In this document: positions 54,149 through 63,206 of the stretch, in pieces | Layout: each line of letters starts with the position of its first letter | Numbering within the stretch: position 1 is the first letter of the stretch | Assembly (NCBI GenBank): GCA_038744785.1 | Contig: JBCDLX010000006.1 | Coordinates: forward strand, 62,001 to 126,000 | Length of the DNA stretch: 64,000 nucleotides | Reading direction: 5' to 3' | Source: Ovoidimarina sp038744785 | GTDB taxonomy: Bacteria; Pseudomonadota; Alphaproteobacteria; Rhodobacterales; Rhodobacteraceae | Notes under the pieces: model-generated | What the model saw: the letters and a program-made list of their open reading frames with translations, nothing else | Database searches by the model: none | What the model was told of the DNA's origin: nothing | Translations under genes and position numbers: made by a program

Positions 54149-56587
54149 ATGGTTGCGTCCCTTCGACGGTTTCTATTGCTGTCCTGTGCCAGTCTTGCGC
54201 TTGCGGCCTGCCAATCTGCCGAAGATCGTGCAGAGCGGCATTTCCAAAGCGCGATGGAACTGGTGGAAGCCGAAGAATTCGACCGCGCCATCGTTGAGTT
54301 TCGAAACGTTTTCGAGAACTTGCCGCAACACAATGAAGCCAGGCTCGCCGCGGCTGAACTGTACGCCCGAATCGGGGACGAGGGCCGGGCTTACCGGAAT
54401 TACTTGCTGTATGTGGAGCAAAATCCCGAGGACCTGCCTCCTCGACTTGAACTTGCCGAGCTGGCGATCGCATCAGGTAATTGGGAAGAGCTTCGGCGGC
54501 ATGGAGGTAAGGCTCAGGAGCTTGCGCCAGATGACCCGCGCGTTCAGGCAATCGGTGCAGTCATGGCCTACCAACTGGCCGTGGAAGACGATGCACCTGC
54601 TGACCGCCGCGATGCCGCCGACCGCGTAAGGGAGACCCGTGCCTCGTTGTCGGAAGGCGTTGTGGCCGACACGGTCGTCATCGATAACCTGCTGCGCGAC
54701 GGCGAGCTAAGGCAGGCGATCGAAGAAATCGACCGCGTCCTGGCCGAAGATCCGGACCTCGAACGGTTTCAGCAGCTCAAACTGCAGGTTCTGGGCCAAC
54801 TTGGCGATCGCGAAGCCGTCCAAACCCAGCTGCAATCGCTTGTCGAGCGCTATCCTGACAACGAAGGCTACGCGCAGACTTTGATCCAGTGGTACACGAC
54901 GCAAGGCGATTTGGACGCGGCAGAAGCGTTTATCCGAAGCCGGATTGTCGAAGGCGAAGAAGGGGTTCAACTGCGGACCCTTTTGATTGCGTTTCTGAAC
55001 CAGTCCAAAGGTCACGAGGCGGCCTTGGCAGAAATCGATGCAGCGCTTGAAGCCGGCGTCAATCCGGATCTGTTCCGATCCCTCCGGGCAGGCATCGCCT
55101 TCGACCAGGGTGAACGCGAGGCCGCAATTGCCGAGATGGAAGAGGTCGTCGCCAACGCAGAGCCGGGGGACCAGACCCTTGGTATCAAGGTGGCGCTGGC
55201 GAGGATGCTTCTGACCGATGGCAACGAAGTCGCCGCGCGCCAGCAGATTGAGGAAGTTCTGGCTACCGATGAGACTCAAGTCGATGCGATCAAGATCCGC
55301 TCGTCATGGCTTATCGAAGACGACAAGACTGACGAAGCGATTGTAACGCTGCGTCGCGCGCTCGACCAAGCACCTTCCGATCCCGAGATCATGACGATCA
55401 TGGCGCAGGCCCATCTGCGAAACGGAAGCCGCGGCCTTGCGGGCGAGATGTTTTCCCTGGCTCTAGAGGCCTCGGGGAACGCCCCAGAGCAAACCGCAAA
55501 CTATGTGCGGTTCCTCCTTGCCGACCAAAACTATCAGGTGGCGGAGAACGCGCTTATCAACAGTCTTCGTGTGGCTCCGGGCAATTTCGACGTTCTGGTT
55601 CTATTGGGCCGGGTCTACGTGGCGCAAGAGGATTGGGCACGCGTCGAGCAGGTAGAGGGCACGCTGCGCCGACTTGAAACGCAAGAAGGTGAAAACGCCG
55701 CAAATTCCCTTCAAGTCGCCCGGCTCCGCGGCCAGCAAGGCGAGGACGAGGCAATCGCGTTCCTCGAACAGATGGCACAGGATGATCAGACAAGTAATCC
55801 GGCCACCGTCGCGATCGTCCGCTCGCTCCTGGGGCAGAATGATATCGAAGGCGCTCTTGCCTATGTCGATGAACGTTTGTCCGAAGATGAGGACAATCCC
55901 GTTCTGCGCCTTTTGCGTGCAGGTGTTCTGGTCGCGGCAGACAGGTCTGCCGAGGCTGACGAGATCTACCGTGACGCCCTTGCAAACAACGACCAGACCG
56001 AAGGTGTTTGGCGCGCGCTTTACCTTTCTAAGCAGCGGCAGGGTTTGGTTGACGAAGCGGATGCAGTTCTGCAGGAGGCCGTTGCCGCCATGCCAGAAGC
56101 GCCGAACCTGCTTTGGGCGTTGGCAGGTGAGCTTGAGCGCGATGGCGATATCGAAGGTGCAATTGGAATTTACGAACAGCTTTATGGCCGTTTGTCCGGC
56201 TCGCCGATTGTTGCGAACAACCTGGCAAGTCTGATCGCCACGTACCGTGACAGCGATGAGGAACTTGAGCGGGCCTACGCGGTCGCCCGACGCCTTCGCG
56301 GAGCAGAGATCCCCGCGTTCCAGGATACGTATGGCTGGATCGCATTCCGGCGCGGCCAACTGGAAGATGCGCTTGAACACCTCGAGCCGGCAGCGGCGGG
56401 TCTGCCGGGTGATCCCATTGTGCAGTATCACTACGCGCGCGCCTTGGCGGCAGCGGAACGGCATGAAGAGGCCTTGGACCAATATCGCCGGGCGCTCGAA
56501 ATTGCGGGACCGGGGGACACACGGTCCCAGTTCGAGACGGCAAAGGACGAAATCGACCGCATTGAAGGGCTTCTGGCGCAGCAGTGA
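54149..56587 (+). CDS. TPR lipoprotein of PEP-CTERM-associated type (PrsT-like)
   Basis: An 812-residue protein with a signal peptide and lipobox LALAAC (Cys20), followed by about 20 tetratricopeptide-like helical pairs to the C-terminus, e.g. repeats with A-L..Y pattern at 28-60 and 60-95. Size, lipobox and neighbours match the TPR lipoprotein found with PEP-CTERM/exosortase exopolysaccharide loci. ATG 54149 is used as it starts the lipoprotein signal; the frame is open 20 codons upstream. It probably organises periplasmic assembly. Confidence 0.82.
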   Translation: MVASLRRFLLLSCASLALAACQSAEDRAERHFQSAMELVEAEEFDRAIVEFRNVFENLPQHNEARLAAAELYARIGDEGRAYRNYLLYVEQNPEDLPPRLELAELAIASGNWEELRRHGGKAQELAPDDPRVQAIGAVMAYQLAVEDDAPADRRDAADRVRETRASLSEGVVADTVVIDNLLRDGELRQAIEEIDRVLAEDPDLERFQQLKLQVLGQLGDREAVQTQLQSLVERYPDNEGYAQTLIQWYTTQGDLDAAEAFIRSRIVEGEEGVQLRTLLIAFLNQSKGHEAALAEIDAALEAGVNPDLFRSLRAGIAFDQGEREAAIAEMEEVVANAEPGDQTLGIKVALARMLLTDGNEVAARQQIEEVLATDETQVDAIKIRSSWLIEDDKTDEAIVTLRRALDQAPSDPEIMTIMAQAHLRNGSRGLAGEMFSLALEASGNAPEQTANYVRFLLADQNYQVAENALINSLRVAPGNFDVLVLLGRVYVAQEDWARVEQVEGTLRRLETQEGENAANSLQVARLRGQQGEDEAIAFLEQMAQDDQTSNPATVAIVRSLLGQNDIEGALAYVDERLSEDEDNPVLRLLRAGVLVAADRSAEADEIYRDALANNDQTEGVWRALYLSKQRQGLVDEADAVLQEAVAAMPEAPNLLWALAGELERDGDIEGAIGIYEQLYGRLSGSPIVANNLASLIATYRDSDEELERAYAVARRLRGAEIPAFQDTYGWIAFRRGQLEDALEHLEPAAAGLPGDPIVQYHYARALAAAERHEEALDQYRRALEIAGPGDTRSQFETAKDEIDRIEGLLAQQ

Positions 56588-56679
56588 AGTGGCTGCGTCT
56601 TGTTGCGCGACTGCGACGATTCCGAATGGAAGCTGCCGCCTGGGGCGCGTTTGATACAATTTAGCTGTAAGCTCTCCCA

Positions 56680-56705
56680 AACGCGCGCACATATTTGCGC
56701 GCGTT
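56680..56705 (+). other. Perfect 10-bp hairpin in the prsT-like/export gene gap
   Basis: AACGCGCGCA (56680-56689) and TGCGCGCGTT (56696-56705) form a perfect 10-bp stem with a CATATT loop. It is 29 bases upstream of the export gene start and follows a TACAAT (-10-like) at 56655-56660. A weak terminator, a 5' stability hairpin or a regulator site are possible. Confidence 0.6.
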
Positions 56706-56733
56706 CGCCCGTGATCTACTGAGGTTTACTGCT

Positions 56734-57339
56734 ATGATCAGGTTACTTGGCATCGTTGCCCTTCTTTTTTGCGCCGCAGCTGCCACGGCGCAATCTGGGT
56801 ATCAGATCCGCACCGGTGATCAGCTGAATATCGAGGTGCTTGAGGACCCGTCCCTGAACCGCCAGGTTCTGGTGCTTCCGGACGGATCAGTGTCGTTCCC
56901 ACTGGTCGGCAGTATATCCGCGCAGGGTAAATCGACGGACGCGTTCCGCCAGGAGCTTGCGGCGGCCCTTGCACCGAACTTCGCAACCTCGCCGTCGGTG
57001 TTTGTTTCGGTGGCCGCGCTCGCACAACGGCAACCCACAGCGGGTCCGTCTGCCGCGTCCACCATCAACGTGTTCGTGATGGGTGAAGTCGCGAACCCAG
57101 GTGTCATCGTGGTCGAACGGGGCACGACTCTTCTACAAATGTTGGCTCAGACGGGCGGGTTCACGCGGTTCGCGGCGACCAAGCGTATTCAGCTGCGGCG
57201 CGTCGATCCTCAAAACGGGGCTACCATTCCGTATCAGTTCAACTACCGGGCCATCGAAAAAGGCGCGCGGCAGTCCGGTCGTATTGTACTTGCAGATGGC
57301 GATGTCATCGTTGTGCCGCAGCGCAGATTGTTCGAATGA
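56734..57339 (+). CDS. Polysaccharide export outer-membrane protein (Wza-like)
   Basis: A 201-residue exported protein with a signal peptide (cleavage near TAQS, about 20), a polysaccharide biosynthesis/export domain beginning YQIRTGDQLNIEVLED, and a SLBB-like domain with VFVMGEVANPG near 108-118. There is no lipobox cysteine, unlike Wza. It secretes the polymer through the outer membrane. ATG 56734 starts the signal peptide and has GAGG upstream. Confidence 0.92.
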   Translation: MIRLLGIVALLFCAAAATAQSGYQIRTGDQLNIEVLEDPSLNRQVLVLPDGSVSFPLVGSISAQGKSTDAFRQELAAALAPNFATSPSVFVSVAALAQRQPTAGPSAASTINVFVMGEVANPGVIVVERGTTLLQMLAQTGGFTRFAATKRIQLRRVDPQNGATIPYQFNYRAIEKGARQSGRIVLADGDVIVVPQRRLFE

Positions 57340-57354
57340 TCGGATAGCGACCAG

Positions 57355-58773
57355 ATGCCAGGCGGGTGGGGCAGACACATAACGGCGTCGACGGCCATCC
57401 TGATGGCGATCGTGATCGCCGGACGGGCAACGGGGCAAGATGAACCGAGCGGTTGGCAGATCGACGGCACCTATGGTCTGTCGCTTGAAGCCGACGACAA
57501 TCCGACGCTCGATTTCGAAGATGAAGATATCGAATCCGATTCGGTCCTTGACCTCGACTTCGGGCTTCAGGTTCAGAGAGAAACGGCGACCTCGGCGGTC
57601 GCGCTTGAATTTGGGGCCGTGCTGCGCGGTCGTACCCGGGATGACGAGCGGCTTCCAACAGGATTGGTGGACCCTTTCGCAGAGCTTTCCTACCAAACCG
57701 AAAGCGCCAACAGCGCCCTTTCCGTAGAACTTGGATACCGCGAGGCCGATCTTCTGGGCCGTCGGCTTTCGGACCTAGATCAGGAGTTCATCGAGTCGAA
57801 CTTCAGAGATGAGGACCTTCTGGTTTCAGGTGGAGAGTTGGAAACGACCAGAGTTTCTTTGGAGTACGAGATCGGGCGTCAGGGGCCCGTAGGAGCTAGC
57901 CTCGAGTACCGGTACTTCGATCGAAGGTATTCGGATGACGCGGACCCTAGTTTGGACGATAGCACGACGCAGAATGTCCGGCTCACGACAATCTTTCGGC
58001 CGTCGGAGCGCCTGACGCTTAGGGCGTTCGTCGCACAGAGAGACTTTGAAGAAGACGATCTGATTGGGACGGAACGTACCACGCGCGACGTTGGTGTCGG
58101 GATCGACTACGAGATCACTCCCGTTTGGCGCCTGAACTCTGATTTCTTCCAACAAGAGGTGGAAGAGACAGGAACAATTTTTGGCAGCCCGTTCGAGACC
58201 ACGAACGACGGGTTGGCATACGATGTGCGGCTTACACGCGATGTTCCCAACGGGCTTTACTTCGTATCCCTCGATCAAGAACTTTCCACCTTCATCGAAC
58301 AGAGGACCTTGACCTTTGGACGGGAAATCGAACTGCAATCGGGAAGCCTGAGCCTCGAAATTGGTGCCACTGATCCGGAGTTTTTTGATACTGAGGTCAT
58401 CGGGGGCATCGATTGGACGTATCTGCTGCCGCGCGGGCAGATTGGCGCATCTTATGCGCGGACAGTCACCGTTAACGACGACAACGAGCTTCGTAAGCGC
58501 GACTTCTTGCGGGTGTCCTATCTGCACGAGATCAACCCGGTCTCTGCATTGTCTGTTGGCTTCGACTATGCATCGACGGAACGGATCGGTCTGTTTACCG
58601 GCGACCGCACCAGCGACGCGGATATTACCATTACCTACCGACGCGCATTGAACGAAGAATGGGATTGGAACGTTTCTTATCGCGGTCGCTACACCGAAGA
58701 TGCGCGCGGTCGGGACACCACATCAAATGCATTTATCGCAGGGATCGATCGCAGCTTCTCGATCCGTCCGTGA
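57355..58773 (+). CDS. Outer-membrane beta-barrel protein of the exopolysaccharide locus
   Basis: A 472-residue exported protein; after the signal peptide come many amphipathic strands rich in Asp/Glu/Arg and a C-terminus ending SFSIRP. It resembles the large barrel protein often found with PEP-CTERM-associated exopolysaccharide genes. It probably forms the outer-membrane pore or anchor with the export protein. It overlaps the rhomboid gene by four bases (GTGA). Confidence 0.8.
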   Translation: MPGGWGRHITASTAILMAIVIAGRATGQDEPSGWQIDGTYGLSLEADDNPTLDFEDEDIESDSVLDLDFGLQVQRETATSAVALEFGAVLRGRTRDDERLPTGLVDPFAELSYQTESANSALSVELGYREADLLGRRLSDLDQEFIESNFRDEDLLVSGGELETTRVSLEYEIGRQGPVGASLEYRYFDRRYSDDADPSLDDSTTQNVRLTTIFRPSERLTLRAFVAQRDFEEDDLIGTERTTRDVGVGIDYEITPVWRLNSDFFQQEVEETGTIFGSPFETTNDGLAYDVRLTRDVPNGLYFVSLDQELSTFIEQRTLTFGREIELQSGSLSLEIGATDPEFFDTEVIGGIDWTYLLPRGQIGASYARTVTVNDDNELRKRDFLRVSYLHEINPVSALSVGFDYASTERIGLFTGDRTSDADITITYRRALNEEWDWNVSYRGRYTEDARGRDTTSNAFIAGIDRSFSIRP

Positions 58774-59414
58774 CCGGACGGGCACGGTTCAGCGTATCGC
58801 TTGATCCGGTCACGGCGTGCATCCTAATTGCTTGCCTCGCGGTCGAGGCAATGTTGCAACTCTCAGACCTAGACATCATCGACGCCCCACGATTGCGCCA
58901 GACGGTCTACGAGTATGCGGGTTTCTGGCCGGGCCTGTTGCGAGACTGGCGACCGAATTATGCGGCTCAGCCCGCTTTGATGTTCTTTACTTATGGCTTC
59001 CTTCATGGGGGGGTGTTCCATTTTGTTGTGAATATGTTGACGCTTTTGTCGCTTGGTCGTGCAACTTGGGACCGCGTCGGGACAGCCCGATATGCCGCGA
59101 TCTATGGAATATCCATCCTAGGCGGCGCCGTCGGCTATGCGGTGCTATCGACGGTACCGATACCGATGGTTGGAGCATCGGGAGCGCTCTTTGGCCTCGC
59201 GGGTGCGATTGTCGCATGGGAGGCGCGCGATAGACTGGCGCTGGGCGAACCGCTTGGCCCCGTGGTTCGGCTGGTGGGGTTTCTTGTTGTGCTAAACCTT
59301 GTGCTTTGGTGGGCGATGGACGGCCACCTGGCCTGGCAGACGCACCTTGGTGGTTTTGTCGCCGGAGCTTTGGCCGCCATACCTTTTGACCGGTCTGACC
59401 CACAGCGCGCTTAA
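58770..59414 (+). CDS. Rhomboid family intramembrane serine protease
   Basis: A 214-residue membrane protease with about six helices. The motif FLHGGVFHFVVNM is the rhomboid histidine/asparagine loop, and the catalytic dyad is Ser137 in GASGALFG and His192 in THLGGFVAG. Start GTG 58770 overlaps the barrel-protein stop; the frame extends upstream to 58659 inside that gene. Rhomboids cleave membrane-spanning segments; GlyGly-CTERM proteins are processed by a rhomboid relative (rhombosortase). It is the last gene of the exopolysaccharide run. Confidence 0.9.
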   Translation: MTGRARFSVSLDPVTACILIACLAVEAMLQLSDLDIIDAPRLRQTVYEYAGFWPGLLRDWRPNYAAQPALMFFTYGFLHGGVFHFVVNMLTLLSLGRATWDRVGTARYAAIYGISILGGAVGYAVLSTVPIPMVGASGALFGLAGAIVAWEARDRLALGEPLGPVVRLVGFLVVLNLVLWWAMDGHLAWQTHLGGFVAGALAAIPFDRSDPQRA

Positions 59415-59468
59415 GTCTTCGTTCAGAAGCCTCTGTTACGCCGGATACGGTGGGATGAGAGGTGAGCG

Positions 59469-60320
59469 ATGCCAGCGCAGTCAAACGCGCCGGTCATCAT
59501 CAAGCGAAAGAAGATCATCGGCGGCGACGGCCACCACGGTGGTGCGTGGAAAGTTGCCTATGCCGATTTCGTGACAGCGATGATGGCCTTCTTCATGTTG
59601 ATGTGGCTGCTGGGTGCTACGACCGAAAAGCAGCGCAAGGGGATTGCGGACTATTTCAATCCGACGATCCCGGTTGTGCGCGCTTCGGGTGGCGGGTCAG
59701 GTGCCTTTGGTGGCGACAGTGTGTTTTCCGAAGACGCCCTGACGCAAAACGGCACCGGTGCGGGACTTGTGCGCCCGACCGCAGAGCGGCAGGCACGTGG
59801 CGACCTTGGCATGTCCGCCGACAATACCCAGGCAGAAGCAGGCCAGGAAACCCGGACTGAAACACTGGACGACGTTCAACGCGCGCTTCAAGGTATTGGC
59901 GGTGAAAGCCTTATCTCTGAGCTTTTGCGGCGTCATATCGTTACCCGGTTAAGCGACGAAGGGCTTGTTATCGAGCTTTTCGAAACACCAGGGGCGCCGT
60001 TGTTTGATGCCGAAGGCGGGGCAAGTCCGCTTTTGCGCGATCTGATCGCATCAATCACACCGGTCTTGGATCTTGTGGTCAACGACCTTGCCGTACAGGC
60101 CCACACACGCGCCATCCCGCTCGTGCGCCTGGACAATCCGACATGGACCCAGTCAACCGCGCGGGCCGATATTGCACGGCGCATCCTGTTGGATACCGGA
60201 ATGCCGGCCGAGCGCATCGCCCGGGTAACAGGTTTCGCGGACCGCCAGCCTGTAACAGCGAACCCGATGGCCGAGCGCAATAATCGGGTCGAGATCGTCG
60301 TACTGCGCGAAAATACCTGA
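59469..60320 (+). CDS. motB: Flagellar motor protein MotB
   Basis: A 283-residue stator protein. One membrane helix with the proton-binding aspartate Asp33 (KVAYADFVTAMMAFFMLMWLL region), a plug-like linker, and a C-terminal OmpA-like peptidoglycan-binding domain (WTQSTARADIARR and ERNNRVEI). motA is not in the window. It begins the flagellar cluster after the exopolysaccharide operon. Confidence 0.93.
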   Translation: MPAQSNAPVIIKRKKIIGGDGHHGGAWKVAYADFVTAMMAFFMLMWLLGATTEKQRKGIADYFNPTIPVVRASGGGSGAFGGDSVFSEDALTQNGTGAGLVRPTAERQARGDLGMSADNTQAEAGQETRTETLDDVQRALQGIGGESLISELLRRHIVTRLSDEGLVIELFETPGAPLFDAEGGASPLLRDLIASITPVLDLVVNDLAVQAHTRAIPLVRLDNPTWTQSTARADIARRILLDTGMPAERIARVTGFADRQPVTANPMAERNNRVEIVVLRENT

Positions 60321-60412
60321 GAATATCCCGGATTTTAGTTGTTAGGTCGGCGTTAAGCCCGCGTCGGTAGGACAGGCGGAAATCGGGGGACGATGCAGCA
60401 GAAAGGTGCAGA

Positions 60413-61720
60413 ATGACGATTTCTTCCTCGCTAAATGCAGGGGTCGCTGGGCTGGCGGCCAATGCCAGTCGTTTGGCCACCATTTCCGACAATATCGCAA
60501 ACTCGGCGACCTATGGATACAAGCGAGCCGAGGCGAACTTTTCCTCGCTTGTGATCGAAAGCGGATCCGGCACGTATTCTGCCGGCGGTGTCCGGGTGAC
60601 AACACAGCGCTTAATCGATCAGCCCGGTGCACTTGCGTCCACGAACAATGCAACCGATCTGGCTGTGCGTGGCCGTGGTTTCCTACCTGTCACCACGGAA
60701 AGCTCTCTGGGTGCGGGAACCGCCGGGGAGTTCCCTTTGTTCCTGGCAACGACCGGATCATTCCGCACGGATGAGAATGGTATTCTGAAGACCAATAACG
60801 GGGTCGTCCTGATGGGATGGCCAGCGGACCCGGACGGGTCAATCCCGACATTCCCGCGTGACACCGGCGACGGGTTGGAACCAGTGCAGATCAACGTCAA
60901 CCAGTTCACGTCTGAACCGACAACGCGCATTTCTCTCGGCGTCAACCTTCCAGCGACGGAAACAGACTCGACAGCGTCCGGTAATCCACAGGAACTTTCG
61001 GTGGAATACTTTGACAACCTAGGAACGTCGCAGAATATCAATATCGAATTCACGCCGACGATCCCAACGACACCTGGCGCCTCGAACACATGGACCATGC
61101 AGTTGACCGACAGCGCCTCGGGTGGAACGGTCATCGGCGAGTACACGGTTGTGTTTGACGACACACGCGGATCGGGGGGCACAATTGCCTCTGTCACCAC
61201 CGTATCGGGCGGTGCCTATGATCCCGCCACCGGGGAATTGTCAGTGAACGTGGTTGGCGGGCCGATCACGATCGATATCGGCGCGGTCGGAACCGGTCTT
61301 GGTTTGTCGCAGCTATCCGACAGCTTTGCACCCACCTCGATCTCAAAGGATGGGTCGCCGGTTGGGAACCTGATTTCGGTCGAAGTGGATGAAAACGGAT
61401 TTGTGCAGGCAAACTTCGACATCGGCATTACGCGAACGATCTATCAGATCCCGCTGATCGACCTGCCGAACCCAAACGGGCTGATCGCCGAGGACAACCA
61501 GACCTACCGGACGTCGAATGAAAGCGGAACGTTCTTCCTTTGGGATGCAGCCGACGGGCCAACCGGCGATATCGTCGGCTTTGCGCTTGAAGAATCGGCG
61601 ACCGACGTCGCGGGCGAACTGACCCAACTTATTCAGACCCAGCGGGCCTATTCCTCAAACGCCACGGTCATCCAGACAGTGGACGAAATGCTACAGGAAA
61701 CGACCAACATCAAACGGTGA
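60413..61720 (+). CDS. flgE: Flagellar hook protein FlgE
   Basis: A 435-residue hook subunit with the flagellar rod/hook N-terminal motif SSSLNAGVAGLAANASRLATISDNIANS and the C-terminal coiled motif YSSNATVIQTVDEMLQE (family YQANAKVIQTADEML). The central part is the hook variable region. GAAAGGTG precedes ATG 60413. Followed by flgK after 25 bases. Confidence 0.95.
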   Translation: MTISSSLNAGVAGLAANASRLATISDNIANSATYGYKRAEANFSSLVIESGSGTYSAGGVRVTTQRLIDQPGALASTNNATDLAVRGRGFLPVTTESSLGAGTAGEFPLFLATTGSFRTDENGILKTNNGVVLMGWPADPDGSIPTFPRDTGDGLEPVQINVNQFTSEPTTRISLGVNLPATETDSTASGNPQELSVEYFDNLGTSQNINIEFTPTIPTTPGASNTWTMQLTDSASGGTVIGEYTVVFDDTRGSGGTIASVTTVSGGAYDPATGELSVNVVGGPITIDIGAVGTGLGLSQLSDSFAPTSISKDGSPVGNLISVEVDENGFVQANFDIGITRTIYQIPLIDLPNPNGLIAEDNQTYRTSNESGTFFLWDAADGPTGDIVGFALEESATDVAGELTQLIQTQRAYSSNATVIQTVDEMLQETTNIKR

Positions 61721-61745
61721 TCGCGCATCGAAGGAGGTTTAAGCC

Positions 61746-63203
61746 ATGAGCATTTCGGGCGCCTTGTCCAATGCCCTGTCCGGGTTGTCGGCCGCGTCCC
61801 GTGCCACACAGGTCGCATCCGACAATGTGGCCAACGTGCAGACCGAAGGCTTTGGACGGCGCGAAATACAGCTTTCGGCTCGGGGATTGAATGGTTCAGG
61901 GGCCGGCGTGCGCGTCGACGGTATTCGTCGCGATGTCGATCTGGGTCTGTTGCAGGACCGCCGCTCTGCCGATGCGGCACTCGGGTACGCCGGCGCACGG
62001 TCCGACGCGCTCACACGGCTAAGCAATCTGGTGGGAACCCCAGACGATGCGGGTTCAGTCGCTGGCCGGCTTCGCGCGTTCGAGGCATCCCTGATCGAAG
62101 CTGGAAGCCGACCGGATTCGGAACCACGGCTGTCGCAGGTCTTGGCGTCGGCACAACGTCTAGCGGGAACCCTGAACCAGACCTCTGACGCGATCCAGGC
62201 TGAAAGACTGGCCGCTGACGCATCCATTGGGCGGCAAGTGGAGTCGCTGAACACAGGGCTTCAACAAGTCGCTGATCTTAATGCGCAAATCAATGCGCTG
62301 AGCGGCCAGGGACGCGATGTGTCGGCGCTTGAAGATCAGAAGCAAGCCACAATCGACGGCATTGCCGACATTGTTCCGTTGCGCGTCCTGCCGCGCGATG
62401 GCGGCCGGGTGGCGCTTTATACGGCAGGCGGCACGAGCCTGCTGGAGAATACGCCGCGCGAGATCGGCTTCACACCGGTTAACTTCATCACTCCCGATAT
62501 GACCCAAGCGAGCGGGGCCCTGAACGGGCTGACAATCGGCGGCCGCCCTGTGGCAGCGACCGGCGGTCTCGCGGGTTTCGGCGGCGGCACCCTTTCGGCC
62601 GCGTTCGAATTGCGGGATATCACAGGACCCGAGGCACAGGCCCGGCTCGACTCCTTCGCCCGCGACCTTCTGGAGCGTTTCGCCGATCCCGCGCTCGACC
62701 CGACGACGCTCCCGATCGATCCCGGGCTCTTCACCGATGCGGGAACGTCGTTTGATCCACTCCATGAGGTTGGCCTTTCCGGGCGCCTTCAGATCAATGC
62801 GATAATTGATCCGGCGCAAGGCGGCGAACTTCGCCGGATTCGGGATGGTCTGGGCGCGGCTGTTCCGGGCGACACAGGAAACGCGACACTCATTTATGGT
62901 TACCTCGATGCGCTGGAAACCCGCCAGTCGCCGCCCAGTACTGCGATCACGCAAGCGGAGCGTAGCTCATTTTCACTCGCGGCCGACCTGTCATCGCTGT
63001 TTGGCGTCGATACCAGCAACGCAGAATTGGACCGCGGCTTCGCCGCGTCACGCCAATCCGCCCTGGTGTCGCTGGAACTGGAGCGTGGTGTCGATACGGA
63101 TCAAGAACTTCAACAGCTTTTGTTAATTGAGCAAAGCTATGCTGCCAATGCCCGGGTCATTCAGACGATCGACGGCCTGATCGAAGAACTTCTGAGGATC
63201 TGA
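61746..63203 (+). CDS. flgK: Flagellar hook-associated protein 1 FlgK
   Basis: A 485-residue junction protein between hook and filament. N-terminal MSISGALSNALSGLSAASRA and QVASDNVANVQTEGF, and a C-terminal rod-type helix ending with QSYAANARVIQTIDGLIEELLRI. A GGAGG ribosome site precedes ATG 61746. It is followed 3 bases later by the flgL start. Confidence 0.95.
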   Translation: MSISGALSNALSGLSAASRATQVASDNVANVQTEGFGRREIQLSARGLNGSGAGVRVDGIRRDVDLGLLQDRRSADAALGYAGARSDALTRLSNLVGTPDDAGSVAGRLRAFEASLIEAGSRPDSEPRLSQVLASAQRLAGTLNQTSDAIQAERLAADASIGRQVESLNTGLQQVADLNAQINALSGQGRDVSALEDQKQATIDGIADIVPLRVLPRDGGRVALYTAGGTSLLENTPREIGFTPVNFITPDMTQASGALNGLTIGGRPVAATGGLAGFGGGTLSAAFELRDITGPEAQARLDSFARDLLERFADPALDPTTLPIDPGLFTDAGTSFDPLHEVGLSGRLQINAIIDPAQGGELRRIRDGLGAAVPGDTGNATLIYGYLDALETRQSPPSTAITQAERSSFSLAADLSSLFGVDTSNAELDRGFAASRQSALVSLELERGVDTDQELQQLLLIEQSYAANARVIQTIDGLIEELLRI

Positions 63204-63206
63204 CCT

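Noticed and set aside
56655..56660. TACAAT as a -10 box of an internal export-gene promoter
   Set aside because: No convincing -35 element at 16-18 bases upstream; kept only as a remark.
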